From Paramacrobiotus metropolitanus (taxonomy: Eukaryota > Tardigrada > Eutardigrada > Parachela > Macrobiotidae), in NCBI RefSeq assembly GCF_019649055.1, contig NW_026570221.1:1612001-1676000 (forward strand): a stretch of 64,000 nucleotides of DNA, given 5' to 3'. A model generated the notes under the pieces. The model worked only from the letters and a program-made list of their open reading frames with translations. It was not told the origin of the DNA and searched no databases. Below are positions 39,260-50,089 of the stretch, piece after piece. Numbering within the stretch: position 1 is the first letter of the stretch; the number at the start of each line of letters is the position of its first letter. The translations under genes and the position numbers were made by a program.

Positions 39260-42103
39260 TTACAAAATGTCATCGCGCATTTCTTCAAATGCATCTTCAA
39301 ATCCTACATCCAGGCATAAATACAGATGATCTGGAATGTCCGGAAGCGTGAATACTCGGCCATAGAAAATGAACTGAATATCCTCGTTCGCGCCGTAGTG
39401 ACCGAGAAATTCATCGGACGACACCGGTGGATTTACAAAATTCTGGATGAGGCCGGGGTCTGCAAACAAGCGCAACAAGTACTTTATGTGCACGTATACA
39501 TAATTAGTGTACATAGTTATTTGAATGTACAACACGTATGTGCTTTGTAATATTAACGCTGACCCTCAAAGACAAACGCTGCAATGAATTGTGGATAATT
39601 TTCCACATCCATTTCCTGATCATGCTCTTCGTCCTCTCCTCCTCCTCCTCCTCCTCCTTCTCCTCCTCCCTGGGCGTTTCCTTGGTTTTCATTACCGATT
39701 CCTCCGACAACATGAGCGGGCACTCCTGGATCAACGATTTCCACATCGTGATATCCGTTCACGATTATGATCCCTTCAGGGATTACCGGAACCGGCTCGA
39801 CTATATCGTCGAGTTTCTTTGGGACAAAGTTGTCGGAACCGGCACCGATTATTTGTCCATTCGAGGTTCCTGATCCGGTCGGTCCACCGCGGATCATGTC
39901 TTCCCAGAAACGAACGGGGATATCCAACAGCTTGCTCATAATGATCTGCGCACGGAAGGTCTCGGCGGTCAGCATCTGCGGCGTCATCTGCTTTCGCGGA
40001 CGTGAGTTGCTTACGATGGTAGGAGCGATCGCATTCACCAAATTAGTCGCCGGCATGCGCACATTCGGCGCCAGGGTGATCCTACAGTCGCGAAGATGTC
40101 CAATCATAACTCAGTAAATTACGAGTCAGTTTTCATTACACGTAAACATTTTACGGACAGTTTATTGTGCTGTGATGTCGTTAATGGAACTATTCACTGC
40201 GATCTGTAAGGTATGTCACCTGTTTCATCAAAACCCATTATTAAGCTATAGTAAAAACTGCGAAAATACAACTAATTTAAGAATAATTACTGCACTAACT
40301 AAAACAGGATTATTTACTTTCTGAAATGCAGCATCAGATACGCCAATGTCTCGCGGTTGACCGGTGGTAACTTGTTGATCAGGCGATAAAATTCGTCCAT
40401 GTTCGCTGATGCTACACAGTGGATAACAATTATTAAATACACCGCATATGTAAGTTAGCCAACGAAAACGTATAGGCAGTCTTACTGAGCTCCGACCATA
40501 ACTGGTATGTAAGTAAGGGCTCCTTTAATCCACTAATGAGATTCTTCAGCAAACTACACGCCACATGGACATCGTACAGGTCATCCTAAAGACAGTACTG
40601 CCGTTTTGCTTTTCGAATCTCCATATATATCATACCGGCTACTTTACCTTCCGAAATTCATTATTATTCTTCAACAGACTCCGTCTGAGCTTTTTAACTT
40701 GTTTGACTGATCCGGGAACTCGATATAAACCTTCTTCGTTGAGATGTCGCTCTATGAAGCGCACCAACTGCACAAACAAAGTGGGGACGCGTGGAGTTTC
40801 GGCTTGTGCAACTCGAATTAAATCCAGCTGCGATAATATGAAACATTAAGCTGTGCACCAACATATCGATCTATAAAATTTCAAACATTGTATTATTTTT
40901 ATGACAAAAACTGTCAAATACATTTAGAAAATTTGTATACTGTAAATATTGCTATTCAACCAACTCTTTTTTGTTCTTTAATTCAATTAAAATAGTTTTT
41001 GTTCTGAGATATTACACTTCTGAGATAATCAGCTGTGTGGCATTCCTCTGCAGTAAGAAAAACCAGCATGCTAGCAAACGCATTGCATTTTGATCGCGAT
41101 TTTATGTATGTAATATGCATCACAATATTACGAAAACTGACTTTTAATTTAAAAGCAAATAATTAGCATTACGCACCCAGCGCACGGATGTGCCGTTGGA
41201 CGGATCGGCATTCGGTCGATCTCGCTCCGGGGCACACGGTGTCGTGATAAGGGCCTGGCAGGCGTCATGCACCACCATCCGGCAATCGGAACACACCAGT
41301 CCTACGCGCCCGAAACGGACCGGAATGCGGCAGAGCATACATTTGGTGGCGTACCCCATCCGCTTGGACACGAAATCATGATGAACATCCAAACCACCGC
41401 CCACGGAGCGGGACCGGCGGCGATTTAGGATGCCGCTTACTACCTCCGCGCGGGGCATCTCCGACGGGCCGGGCACGTTGGCGATGGAATCTGCATCGCA
41501 TCGAGTCGCGTTGCCTGCAAAAATGCCAGCACAACTTTTAATAAATTATAGCGATCGTAGTTGCGATAATTCCTATGAAAAAAAGTCATAGCGTTATTGA
41601 AAGAAGTAAGTATGCAATAGATCGCTGCGTAGCTACTTTAGAAGTGATACTGCACAAGTACGAGCTACAAATATACATGGGTGTGATTATAATTTTCAGC
41701 ATTACCCACTTTTATTTTCTATTCTAGTTGTTAAATCACTGTTTCTTTATTTGTCACGCTCTCTTGATTGCTGCGTTATTTTATTTTAAAATAACGACGT
41801 TATTAATTTGGTAATTTACTGTAAAATGAACAATTACTGTGGCATTTTTTTCACATTACAAGCGATCACAAAATTTTTAAGGATAATTTTTAATGCCTTA
41901 CTTTGCTGGATGCGCTGTCCCTGGGTCTGTTCGCCAATTAAACGCGGAACACTCTGACTACGTCGGCCATCGTGCACATCTGCAAAGGCCACGGAGCGTC
42001 GCGATCGCGTCGACAAGGATGTTCGCGCCTCAATCGGAGCACCGCTCTCCGGAATGCGGACGTGTGTCTTTGAAATGATCTCGACATCTCCATCGCCCCT
42101 TTC
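39260..42103 (-). CDS. RacGAP1/MgcRacGAP-like protein, C1 and RhoGAP domains (5' end unresolved)
   Basis: Minus-strand exons 42103-41902, 41514-41177, 40827-40648, 40585-40486, 40405-40318, 40081-39564 and 39459-39260 join in consistent phases into about 541 residues. A basic Ser/Arg linker leads to a complete C1 zinc finger (HDFVSK, C-x2-C, C-x2-C-x4-H-x2-C-x7-C), then a RhoGAP domain. The arginine finger is in EEGLYRVPGS, with LLKNLISGLKEPLL, NRETLAYLM, MPATNLVNAIAPTIV and LLDIPVRFWED further on. This order matches centralspindlin RacGAP1 (CYK-4/RacGAP50C), which controls Rho-family GTPases at the cytokinetic midzone. The usual N-terminal coiled coil was not found; it should lie above 42103. 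The C-terminus adds an acidic linker with a run of glycines. An intact conserved gene, unlike its neighbours. Confidence 0.85.
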
Positions 42104-44914
42104 CTACGCAGAAGAATTCCAAATCAGATTCGACAGCGAGAAAAATGCGTGAAGAGCGAGGGTATTTAGTCATTTCTTCGGAATCATTTTGAACACTAAC
42201 TCGCTGCAACACTAACCGTCTGAGATTTCTTGTGATTGTCCATATTACTGCGTCAAAAAATATGGACAACAAGTCTCCGACTCGGAGAATAGATACCAGA
42301 CAAAATGATACAATTTGTGTCTCCAAATATGTACTGGAAAAGGTGCGAGACTAAGAGACTATCATTATACCACTCAAATCGGAAAACCTGATCAAGTAAA
42401 AATTTAAACCAACAACTCTAAACGCAGCCTAAAATGTTTTGAGTTCTCAGGTTTAAGTCAAATCAGTACTTACAGGTACTGCGCCAAATTTACTGTACTG
42501 GTACGTATGTGCTATAGTACAGTACTTTTGGCGCAGTATCTGTACGTATGTACTGTACTAGTTAGTACACGTACCTAATAATTATTATGAGCGATGTTTT
42601 CGGTTTTTATAAACTTCCCGTTTTTGGAAATTGCACTTGTGCAAATTGCAAACAACATAAAAAGTGGTAAAATAAGAAGTACCTAGTAGAAAACTGCTGC
42701 ATAATTCTGTACCTCCAGTATGTACAGTAGTCGTCATATCTGTGACACAAAAGCAAAATTTTAGGCGGGCTGCCACCAAACTGCCTCCCGGTGGTGGTTG
42801 AACCATCTGGTTGGCATATGTCCATTCACGGAAACTGTCACTAAAGAAATATCTGTATTTGTCCATCATTGCTGCGAAAAGTATCCATTTTTATGGAATT
42901 TAAATAAATTAAAAAAATAAATTTTAAATTGGCTTTTCTGGTTTATTAGGTTTTCTTTTTTTAGCTGTCTGAACAGTTGAAATAGTGTGTTTTATGCGTA
43001 ATTATCTAAGCTTGCAAACTGCCGGTAAGTTTTTTTGCCCGGCAGTATTGCAAGGACAAAACAAGGTTTTTCATAAGAATATTTTCTGTACAGATAGGAC
43101 ATGGATGAAGTGAAAGGCATATCCGAATTTGTCCCTTTTTATGCAATGTTTTCGAAGTTTTGTATAGGCCGTATATCTACATTTATCCTGGTAGCATCAA
43201 ACATACAGTACGTGTGCTAGAATACTCTCAATATGTACTCGGTTTTTAAAAAAAAGAACTGTTTTCTTAACAAAGTATTACATTTCTTTTATTTTGCCGT
43301 AAATCGCGTATTCTTTGCGTTGAGTGTTTTCTGACTAATTAGGTTCCTGGACATACCATAATTATTTGCTTACAGCATGATCTTGTTCCATCGAAAACGC
43401 ATGCATATTGCATATTCTGACACCAGCAGATCATTTTCCAAAATGGGCTGCCAAAACTTTCATGCATTTTAACTGCTGCACTTTGTTGATGCCGGCAATA
43501 ATTACGTACAGTTTTCCCGTTAAAAAGTTCCTGTCAAACGTCATCTTGTCGGTCAGTCTTTACAACGCAATCTACGTCAGGCAAATACAAGTTGTATTTG
43601 TATTATACAACCAAGCCGTTTTGGCGGCTTCGACCAAATACATTGCGTGTTACGTAAGACAGTAAAAGAAAAGCGACTTAAATTTGCATATCCGATGCTA
43701 TACCAGGAGCTCAACTTTTACCTGTGATAATCGATTCTCGCCATACAATTCGGCTAATAGCGTTTGTAAGGATAATGCGCGAGCGCATGTTTCATATACG
43801 AGTACAGTATCATGCTAATTAATTTAAGGTCAGCGCTATGCGCCCCGACAACCGGGGTGCAAATTGGCTGTGCGCCCGGTCGGGACGCGGAAAAAATTGG
43901 CTGTGCGCCCCGGATATTCAGCGTAAAAAGTAGTGGCTTTTTATGGTACGTAAACTTGTCAATACACACTCACAGTACGGTCCAAAGGTTACCAGAATAT
44001 TTATCTAGAGACAGCTGACCTTGAATGCACATAAGTATGCTGCTATAGAAGTATGACTTATAGGACTGATTAGAACACTATTAACAAAAAAAAACTAGAA
44101 CCTTGTGGGAAAGCAATTGTGAAATACCGTAATTAGCGAATTTGTGGCACTGGGCGGCAGATACGATAGTTCAAACGCCCTAGTATAGGTGCGCTTATTT
44201 TGTTGAGGTGCCGCTATTTCAGCGTTTGCCACTATTTTTCAAACAGCAGATTTCGTATGGGCCATTATTTTTCAAAACAAGAGCGCATCCTGCTCTTTAG
44301 AAACGAAAAAAACTAAAAAAAACTAAAAAGAAAACTAAAAACTGAAGCTATAGTTGGTATAGTTACCGGGTATATGATGATTACATGCAATTACACGACT
44401 TGCCTGCAGCATCCCGGGGCAGGCATAATGCTTACGATTGCTTGATACATGATAGCAAATTAGCAATCACCACACATTTTTTTTACCGTGTAACTAGGTA
44501 TTTCAAGCTACTCGAAGCTGCTTTTTCAAGCAGTATGAAAGAGTTAACGTCTGTAGTCAGACGATTTGAAAGCCTGGGAAAAACGCTTAGTCGCTTATAG
44601 TAACACCTTTTTGTGTGAATGCCTTATTTCAGTCATGTTAGATCGTCAAACTCAAAAATTTTTGAGAACCAAAAAAATTGTCCAAAAAATCCGGTCAGTC
44701 CTTTGGGGCAAAAAAAAATTTAAAAATATAGGTGCCTATAGTCCGCGGAAAAAACGGGTGCGAGAATTATCTAAATATAATACGGGTGCCTATTCTAAAT
44801 AGAACAGGGTGGAGAAGGGGGTACAGGCTACAGCAAACGGAGTGAAAAGGGTGATCTTAAAGAAATCAATAAATCTTCTGAATGGTATATATTGTATTTA
44901 GGGTTGATTTTATA
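42104..44914. other. Unannotated region, probable upstream exons of the RacGAP gene
   Basis: The missing 5' exons of the RacGAP-like gene may lie here on the minus strand. A candidate frame at 42869-42750 (starting MMDKYRYFFSDSF) has no confirmed splice partner. 43830-43920 carries short repeats of a word like AAAAATTGGCTGTGCGCCC. 44300-44340 and 44690-44760 are A-rich low complexity. The boundary with the cyclase fragment is at about 44915. Confidence 0.4.
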
Positions 44915-45758
44915 AATTTTGTCCAATTGTATCGGAGAAACAAGTTACGCAGAAAGACAGCATAGGCCTGTGTCGTTAGTACAGAGGGGGATACCCACGT
45001 GGGGGTGATTTCTTTGTTGGTTTGAACGGCGTCGCTTGCTACACTGAAACGCCAGTGAAAACCCATAAATACATTGCAAGTTGCAACCCGAGCCTGCAGT
45101 GATTGCTCGGATTACGTGGTTAGTACAAAAAGATTCCATGCAGCAACCAAACGATTTGTATTAAAAATCTCCGTGCAACCTGAAATTAGCAGTAATTACA
45201 ACTATGAGTCTATGAGTACCCATAACCAGTAGTTTTTCGCCATCAGTAAAAATGCAGTGTAACAGATTCTAGTAACAGTTTCACATTTTACGGATTAATT
45301 TTGGAATCGTACTGTAAAAACATGTATGAAAGTTGGAGTTTTAATACTTCTATCACGATGCGCTTTAGAAAAGAAACGCCATACGATTTTACCGGCTGCA
45401 ATGAGAACGCTCATATTGACATCCGTACGCCTTCGATAGTACCAGCTGGACATTATAGCATCACTCTGTGAGACGGAGACCATATCGTCGCACGATACAA
45501 TGGACGAATTAATCAGCACAGTTAGATGAGCATAGTCTGTCGATGGATTCGTTATATTTCGCATTCATATCCGCGACAGCTGTCTCTATTGGTGGACCAT
45601 GGTAAACAATAGCTGCTAGCGACAGTGGACTCACATGTCCCCATGTGACAATCTCCACTTTGAACGAAGCTGCACCGGTTTTCGGTAATGAAGCCGCGCT
45701 TTGCAGAAGCAAAATATTCATCTTCAGAAAAAGTAGAATGATGAGTAATAAAGGTCAT
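44915..45758 (-). pseudogene. 5' fragment of a B-like receptor guanylate cyclase
   Basis: Minus strand from ATG 45758. It matches gene B exon 1, exon 2 (about 45183-45120) and the first part of exon 3, then ends abruptly after the codons for RYNWT (about 44915), inside exon 3. Lesions include a 4-base insertion just after the start, a 7-base insertion near 45535 and a 6-base in-frame duplication near 45480. Upstream sequence to about 46410 also matches the promoter region of gene B. The missing remainder of exon 3 and exons 4-13 are on the plus strand at 60425-63098. Confidence 0.85.
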
Positions 45759-46570
45759 TTTAAAAGGTGTGTTAACATAAAATCGGATTCTGTGGGGGCT
45801 GAATAAGGAAGTTGAAAACGATTGCGATTTTATCGCAGTTCGCAGGATTGCCGTACAACAGGGAACAGGGTAAATGAACCTCCAAGCTTCTACATCAATA
45901 TTCAGGGCAACATGACGCCGATTAACCATTTTTGACAAGCGGTATTTTACTTAGCGCTTGATGATCGTGTAATCAGATCAGAGTTAAGCAGGTAGCGTAT
46001 TCAGATCAGGATTAGAATTAATCCGTTTCGCCATTGGCAAGCGAGATTTAGAAGCAAACTGAAATCGAACTGGAATCGAATTCTCTCACTTCCTTTACTA
46101 GTACTCCGTACAAGGCTTGGCATTTTAATGAATAAACAATAGCTGATACACGTACATTAGGTACATAGAATGGACAGTAATTTTGGCATCTGCAAAAAGA
46201 AGGATCAACAGATATATAATTCAGCATTCAATACAATTACCTGGTACTGGGCGTTCGGCGAGTAATCTACCCAGGAGTATTCATTAGTATTACGAGTAAT
46301 CTACTGATTCTACTCACGAGTATTATTCCTCTTTTAGTGTTCATTCGAACCATGACATTTATAGAACGTTCGTTCCACAACCGAACTGCTTGCTTTGATC
46401 ATATAGCGCTGAATAATTAAGCAGACCCAAGATAGTTTTTGAAAACCGCAATAACTCTTCACATTTTTGTGTGACTCTGAATTTCAATGCTTTTATGTTG
46501 TTTTTTTATTTCGTTTTGCATTTACAGATATGTCTGTAGATCTCGTCGTCTCGATAAGGAGTGATTCCTA

Positions 46571-47395
46571 CCTTTGCCGCCGCCAAAACCTTTGCCGTTT
46601 TAATTTACCGTCAAAAATTACCGTTTAGAAAGCCTTTGTGCCGTTGATTAACCGTTAGGCAATAAATTACCGTTGACACTTTACCTTTTTCCTGTATATT
46701 TACTTGTTATACGTTTTAAGTAAGTAAACAAAACGTAACGTACACGTACATCGATGAATGTGGCACATTACCAACTATTAGTATTAAATATATTGTACGG
46801 ACATATATGTGAAATTTTACGCAGTTTTATTACAGTAGTTCAGTTCCTAGCCACACAAACAAAAATTACTGACACCGCAAACATAATAAATTTGTGCAAC
46901 AATTTGCGTAATTGGTCCATTAGTATTACACCACGCTGCAAAACTTAACACAGAAGTTAAAGAATCATTCTTCCGGTACAAAAATTATTCCATTGTAAGA
47001 AAGTTAGCAAGAAAATACTTTCATACACACATTCTCTTCGTTACAGAAGGATACGGGTGTAATGACATCTTTCATGATCGGTAACGAACGAATAAATTAA
47101 CATCTGCGTCGCACTACTTTTCTATAGTGAACCAGTAAATTTTTGTGATTCCTTACGAGTAGAGTTTTTTTTGCATGTAAGTATTTATAGTGCACCAGAT
47201 TCATCGATGTATGTGTACGTTACGTTTTGCTTATTAAAACCTATATCAAGTAAATATACAGAAAAACGGCAAAGTGGCAACGGTAATTTATTGATTAACG
47301 GTTAATTAACGGCAAAGGCATTCTAAACGGTAATTTTTGACGATAAATTAAACGGTAAAGGTTTTGACGGCGGCAAAGTTAAAGGTAAAGTTGAA
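46571..47395. mobile_element. Fold-back element with about 190-bp inverted termini
   Basis: Arms 46571-46760 and 47196-47395 are inverted copies (roughly 90 percent alike by eye), built from words such as TTACCGT, TTTGCCGT and ACGTAACGTACAC. The core between them is about 435 bases of AT-rich DNA without a transposase. This is the structure of a non-autonomous fold-back/MITE-type DNA transposon. The flank beyond the right arm (47395-47450) continues with GGCAAAGG-type short repeats. It lies between the two cyclase fragments on the minus strand. Confidence 0.75.
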
Positions 47396-48086
47396 AAAGG
47401 CAAAATGAAACGGCAAAGGCAAAGGGGCGGCAAAGGTAAAGTAGGCCGACCCGAGTTAAACAATAAACTAGGGACGTTACAGCCATAGTTTTTGCCTAAA
47501 CCTATCCAGTCAGCATAAATTAAACTCTGAATTACTGACGACAAGTGACCAGTGCAGAAAATTTGAGCTGTCGTAAAAGCAACTAAGTAAGTGTCGTAAT
47601 GCTGTCAGCCAATAGGTGGATGCCATGATTCTGGTAGTTTAAGGTAGTCTAGTGGTGTGTCCTCCGAGCAGGCAGTACGTTCTCTGCATCCCCTTCCCTT
47701 TGATATCTATACTCCCGCGTTCCTTGACCTCGTAAGGCTGATAAGGAACGCTGCGGAGAAGGTCAGCCGTTTCCGCGCTCAGCTGAATATAGCCAGGAAG
47801 CTGTAGCTCTGCATTCGTGAGGCTGTATTATTTACTGTGTCGCCAAATCTACGAACATTTTGCTGTATGAACTTTTAACTGGGTGACAACATTTGCTTAC
47901 AAGCAATAGCGAGAATTCAACCCCAGCAACGCACGGCCCTACAAACAAGTCACATGATACAGCATACATACATTTAAGTTAGGTGCTGCCAATGTAACCT
48001 AATTTTATGACTCTGTTGATATTTATTGAAAGTTGACGACCAGCATAGTTGAAAATCTGGAATCTGGTGCATACCGGTATGCATAC

Positions 48087-48393
48087 CAGGTGGTGAATGA
48101 TTTTGATTTTGCGTTAGCTCAAAAAATAATCGAGACCATCCGGAGCGGCCAGTCTTCATATCTGCTTCCGACAGTTGACCATCCCACTAGGCAGCTGAGT
48201 ACGGTTATGCAAATTCTGGATACATCTTGGAATGAGCAGCCAACACTGCGCCCCGATTCTTCTAACCTCCTCAATCAAATGACCAGCAAACTCGGCTTAT
48301 CCTTAAAACAGGATACATCATTTTTTGATAATGTATTACACCGGCTGAAGAAATACGCTGACGCTTTGGAAGACGAAGTCTACAATCGCGCTC
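48087..48393 (+). pseudogene. Inverted exon-14 segment inside the cyclase pseudogene
   Basis: About 307 bases read on the plus strand and match the first half of gene A exon 14 (VVNEFDF/ALA to DEVYNR), while both flanks are minus-strand cyclase sequence. The left junction falls in a palindrome, GCATACCGGTATGC (48069-48082), which in gene A is part of the exon 15 end. The right junction falls at the intron 13 acceptor. About 470 bases of cyclase domain were lost in the same event. Confidence 0.8.
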
Positions 48394-49428
48394 TGATTTA
48401 CGTATATTACGAGTTGTATTCAGAAATTAGACCAAAACGTAGCCGGTACCATTGTTTTCCAGATTGCCAGAAGCTTGTGGTGAATTGTCGTATGGATATC
48501 GCAAAGTGAAAATCTCATACAAAATAATGCCGGTGCTGTAAATATCTGCGGCTTTGTCTGGATGACCTTTGGCGTCTCGTAACAGTTCTGGCTCCGTCCA
48601 GAGCAGTTTCTTAGCGTTGTCATGCGGCTTTTCTATCGCACGACCTCACAAACTCTGCGACAATGCCACGTATCCAAATTTTCCAGTCTTCAAGGTAAAA
48701 TGACGATCAATAAGACACACCCATCGCGATAGATGACCGTGGTAACGAAGCGATGTCTTGGTATGGATGAAATGTATTGCCTACATTAAGTTTAACGGTT
48801 TAACAACATGACACAGAAGTCTCAATCAACAGTTGAAAAACGTCAGCAGCCAAACAAAGACATACACATTGGCCCTTACACGAATAAGATCCACAGCCAG
48901 CGAATTTTGAAGGTCCATATCCAAACGATTTTGTAATCAAAAAGATCATTGAGAGACCCGCGTTCACAGAATGACGCGACAAACAGCAGCCGCGTTCTGC
49001 TAAGGTCCAAGCTCAGTCCAAGGAGAACATTGATATTGTCTGAATTAATGTGTCGCAACTGCAACGACAACCAAAGAAAACTTTTGATACTGCAAGCAAT
49101 TATTCAAGTGTATGCTAGCTTACTTCGTAAATCAGCCGAGCCGTAGGCCTATACCGTTCCGCGAACGCCCCAATGGCGGTATTGACGTTATCGTCCAGTG
49201 GCATGGAATAAATTCAGACATGCTGCTGTACTGGCAAATACGCCGCCGAATACTACAGCATAATCAGAGTAACTTATTACATTTCTTTGATTTTTCAAAG
49301 CCTTGGAGAAATTCGTGTACGCACAACGACCTTTGCTGTTGATTTCCTAATGCCACTTCCACTCGTAACTTTAGATGATTATAAATTTATAACTGCGAAG
49401 CGGATTCTCAGATACCGTGAAAGTACTA

Positions 49429-49950
49429 CTGCAGTAAAACCTGTGACCTTGAACACTCGCGTAAATTGAACACTGGTGTACATTGAACGGTCATTACGGA
49501 ACCGGCGCGTCTAGTAGACTATGACACAGGGGGGACCTCGCGTAAATTGAACATCTCTCTAAAGTGAACATTGAACAAATTAGCTGGCACGGATCTTATA
49601 ATTTACTAATATTTAGTCCTTTTGAAAATGAACAAAGCGCCAGAACCTGGTTCAGGAGCGAAAAACATAAAAATTTTCGTTTAACGGACCAAAGTTTACC
49701 AACCATTTGCTTGTTGCAACTTTAACACAACACGATTTTTGATTTGTTATGCGCGCAAATACGTACCGGTATATTAGGCTTGCTAACGCGGCCGCTCCCC
49801 TTGGGGCGGCGGCCGTCCGCCCTAAGAATCAGGTTTAGTGCATAGAACCACTGCCTCCTGGGGGCAGCTGTTCTGTACATTGAACAGGCGTCTACATTGA
49901 ACGAAAAATTTGGAACCGCAGGTGTTCAAAGTACGCAGGTTTTACTGTAG
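49429..49950. mobile_element. pogo/Tc1-like MITE, 522 bp
   Basis: Terminal inverted repeats start CTGCAGTAAAACCTG at the left and CTACAGTAAAACCTG (reverse complement) at the right, flanked by TA at 49427-49428 and 49951-49952, the usual Tc1/mariner-pogo target duplication. Subterminal TTGAACA-type words recur in both orientations. The interior has a GC-rich block (GCGGCCGC at about 49788) and no transposase. It sits in the insertion that breaks the cyclase pseudogene. Confidence 0.8.
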
Positions 49951-50038
49951 TACCAAGGCATATAATTAAGATATATGTACCGTGGTACCACTTTGAATCA
50001 CGTGTGTTCTCGAAAATAAGTGAGTGTCCTTCCCTAGC

Positions 50039-50089
50039 TTTAAGGCTGCAAGAATATTCACAAGTTTTGAATGTTCTTGTAGCCTTAAA
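50039..50089. repeat. 22-bp imperfect hairpin next to the LINE 3' end
   Basis: Left arm TAAGGCTGCAAGAATATTCA (50041-50060) pairs with 50068-50087 with two mismatches, extended by two T:A pairs, around a 7-base loop. The LINE tail (ATT repeats on the minus strand) begins right at its edge. The hairpin may have been the insertion target or the end of another small element. Confidence 0.7.

Noticed and set aside
39538-39873. Plus-strand frame with a Ser run
   Set aside because: Antisense of the Gly-rich part of the RacGAP C-terminal exon.
48420-48623. Short minus-strand frame in kinase exon
   Set aside because: A shifted frame of cyclase exon 13; the same shadow exists in gene A at 5360-5608.
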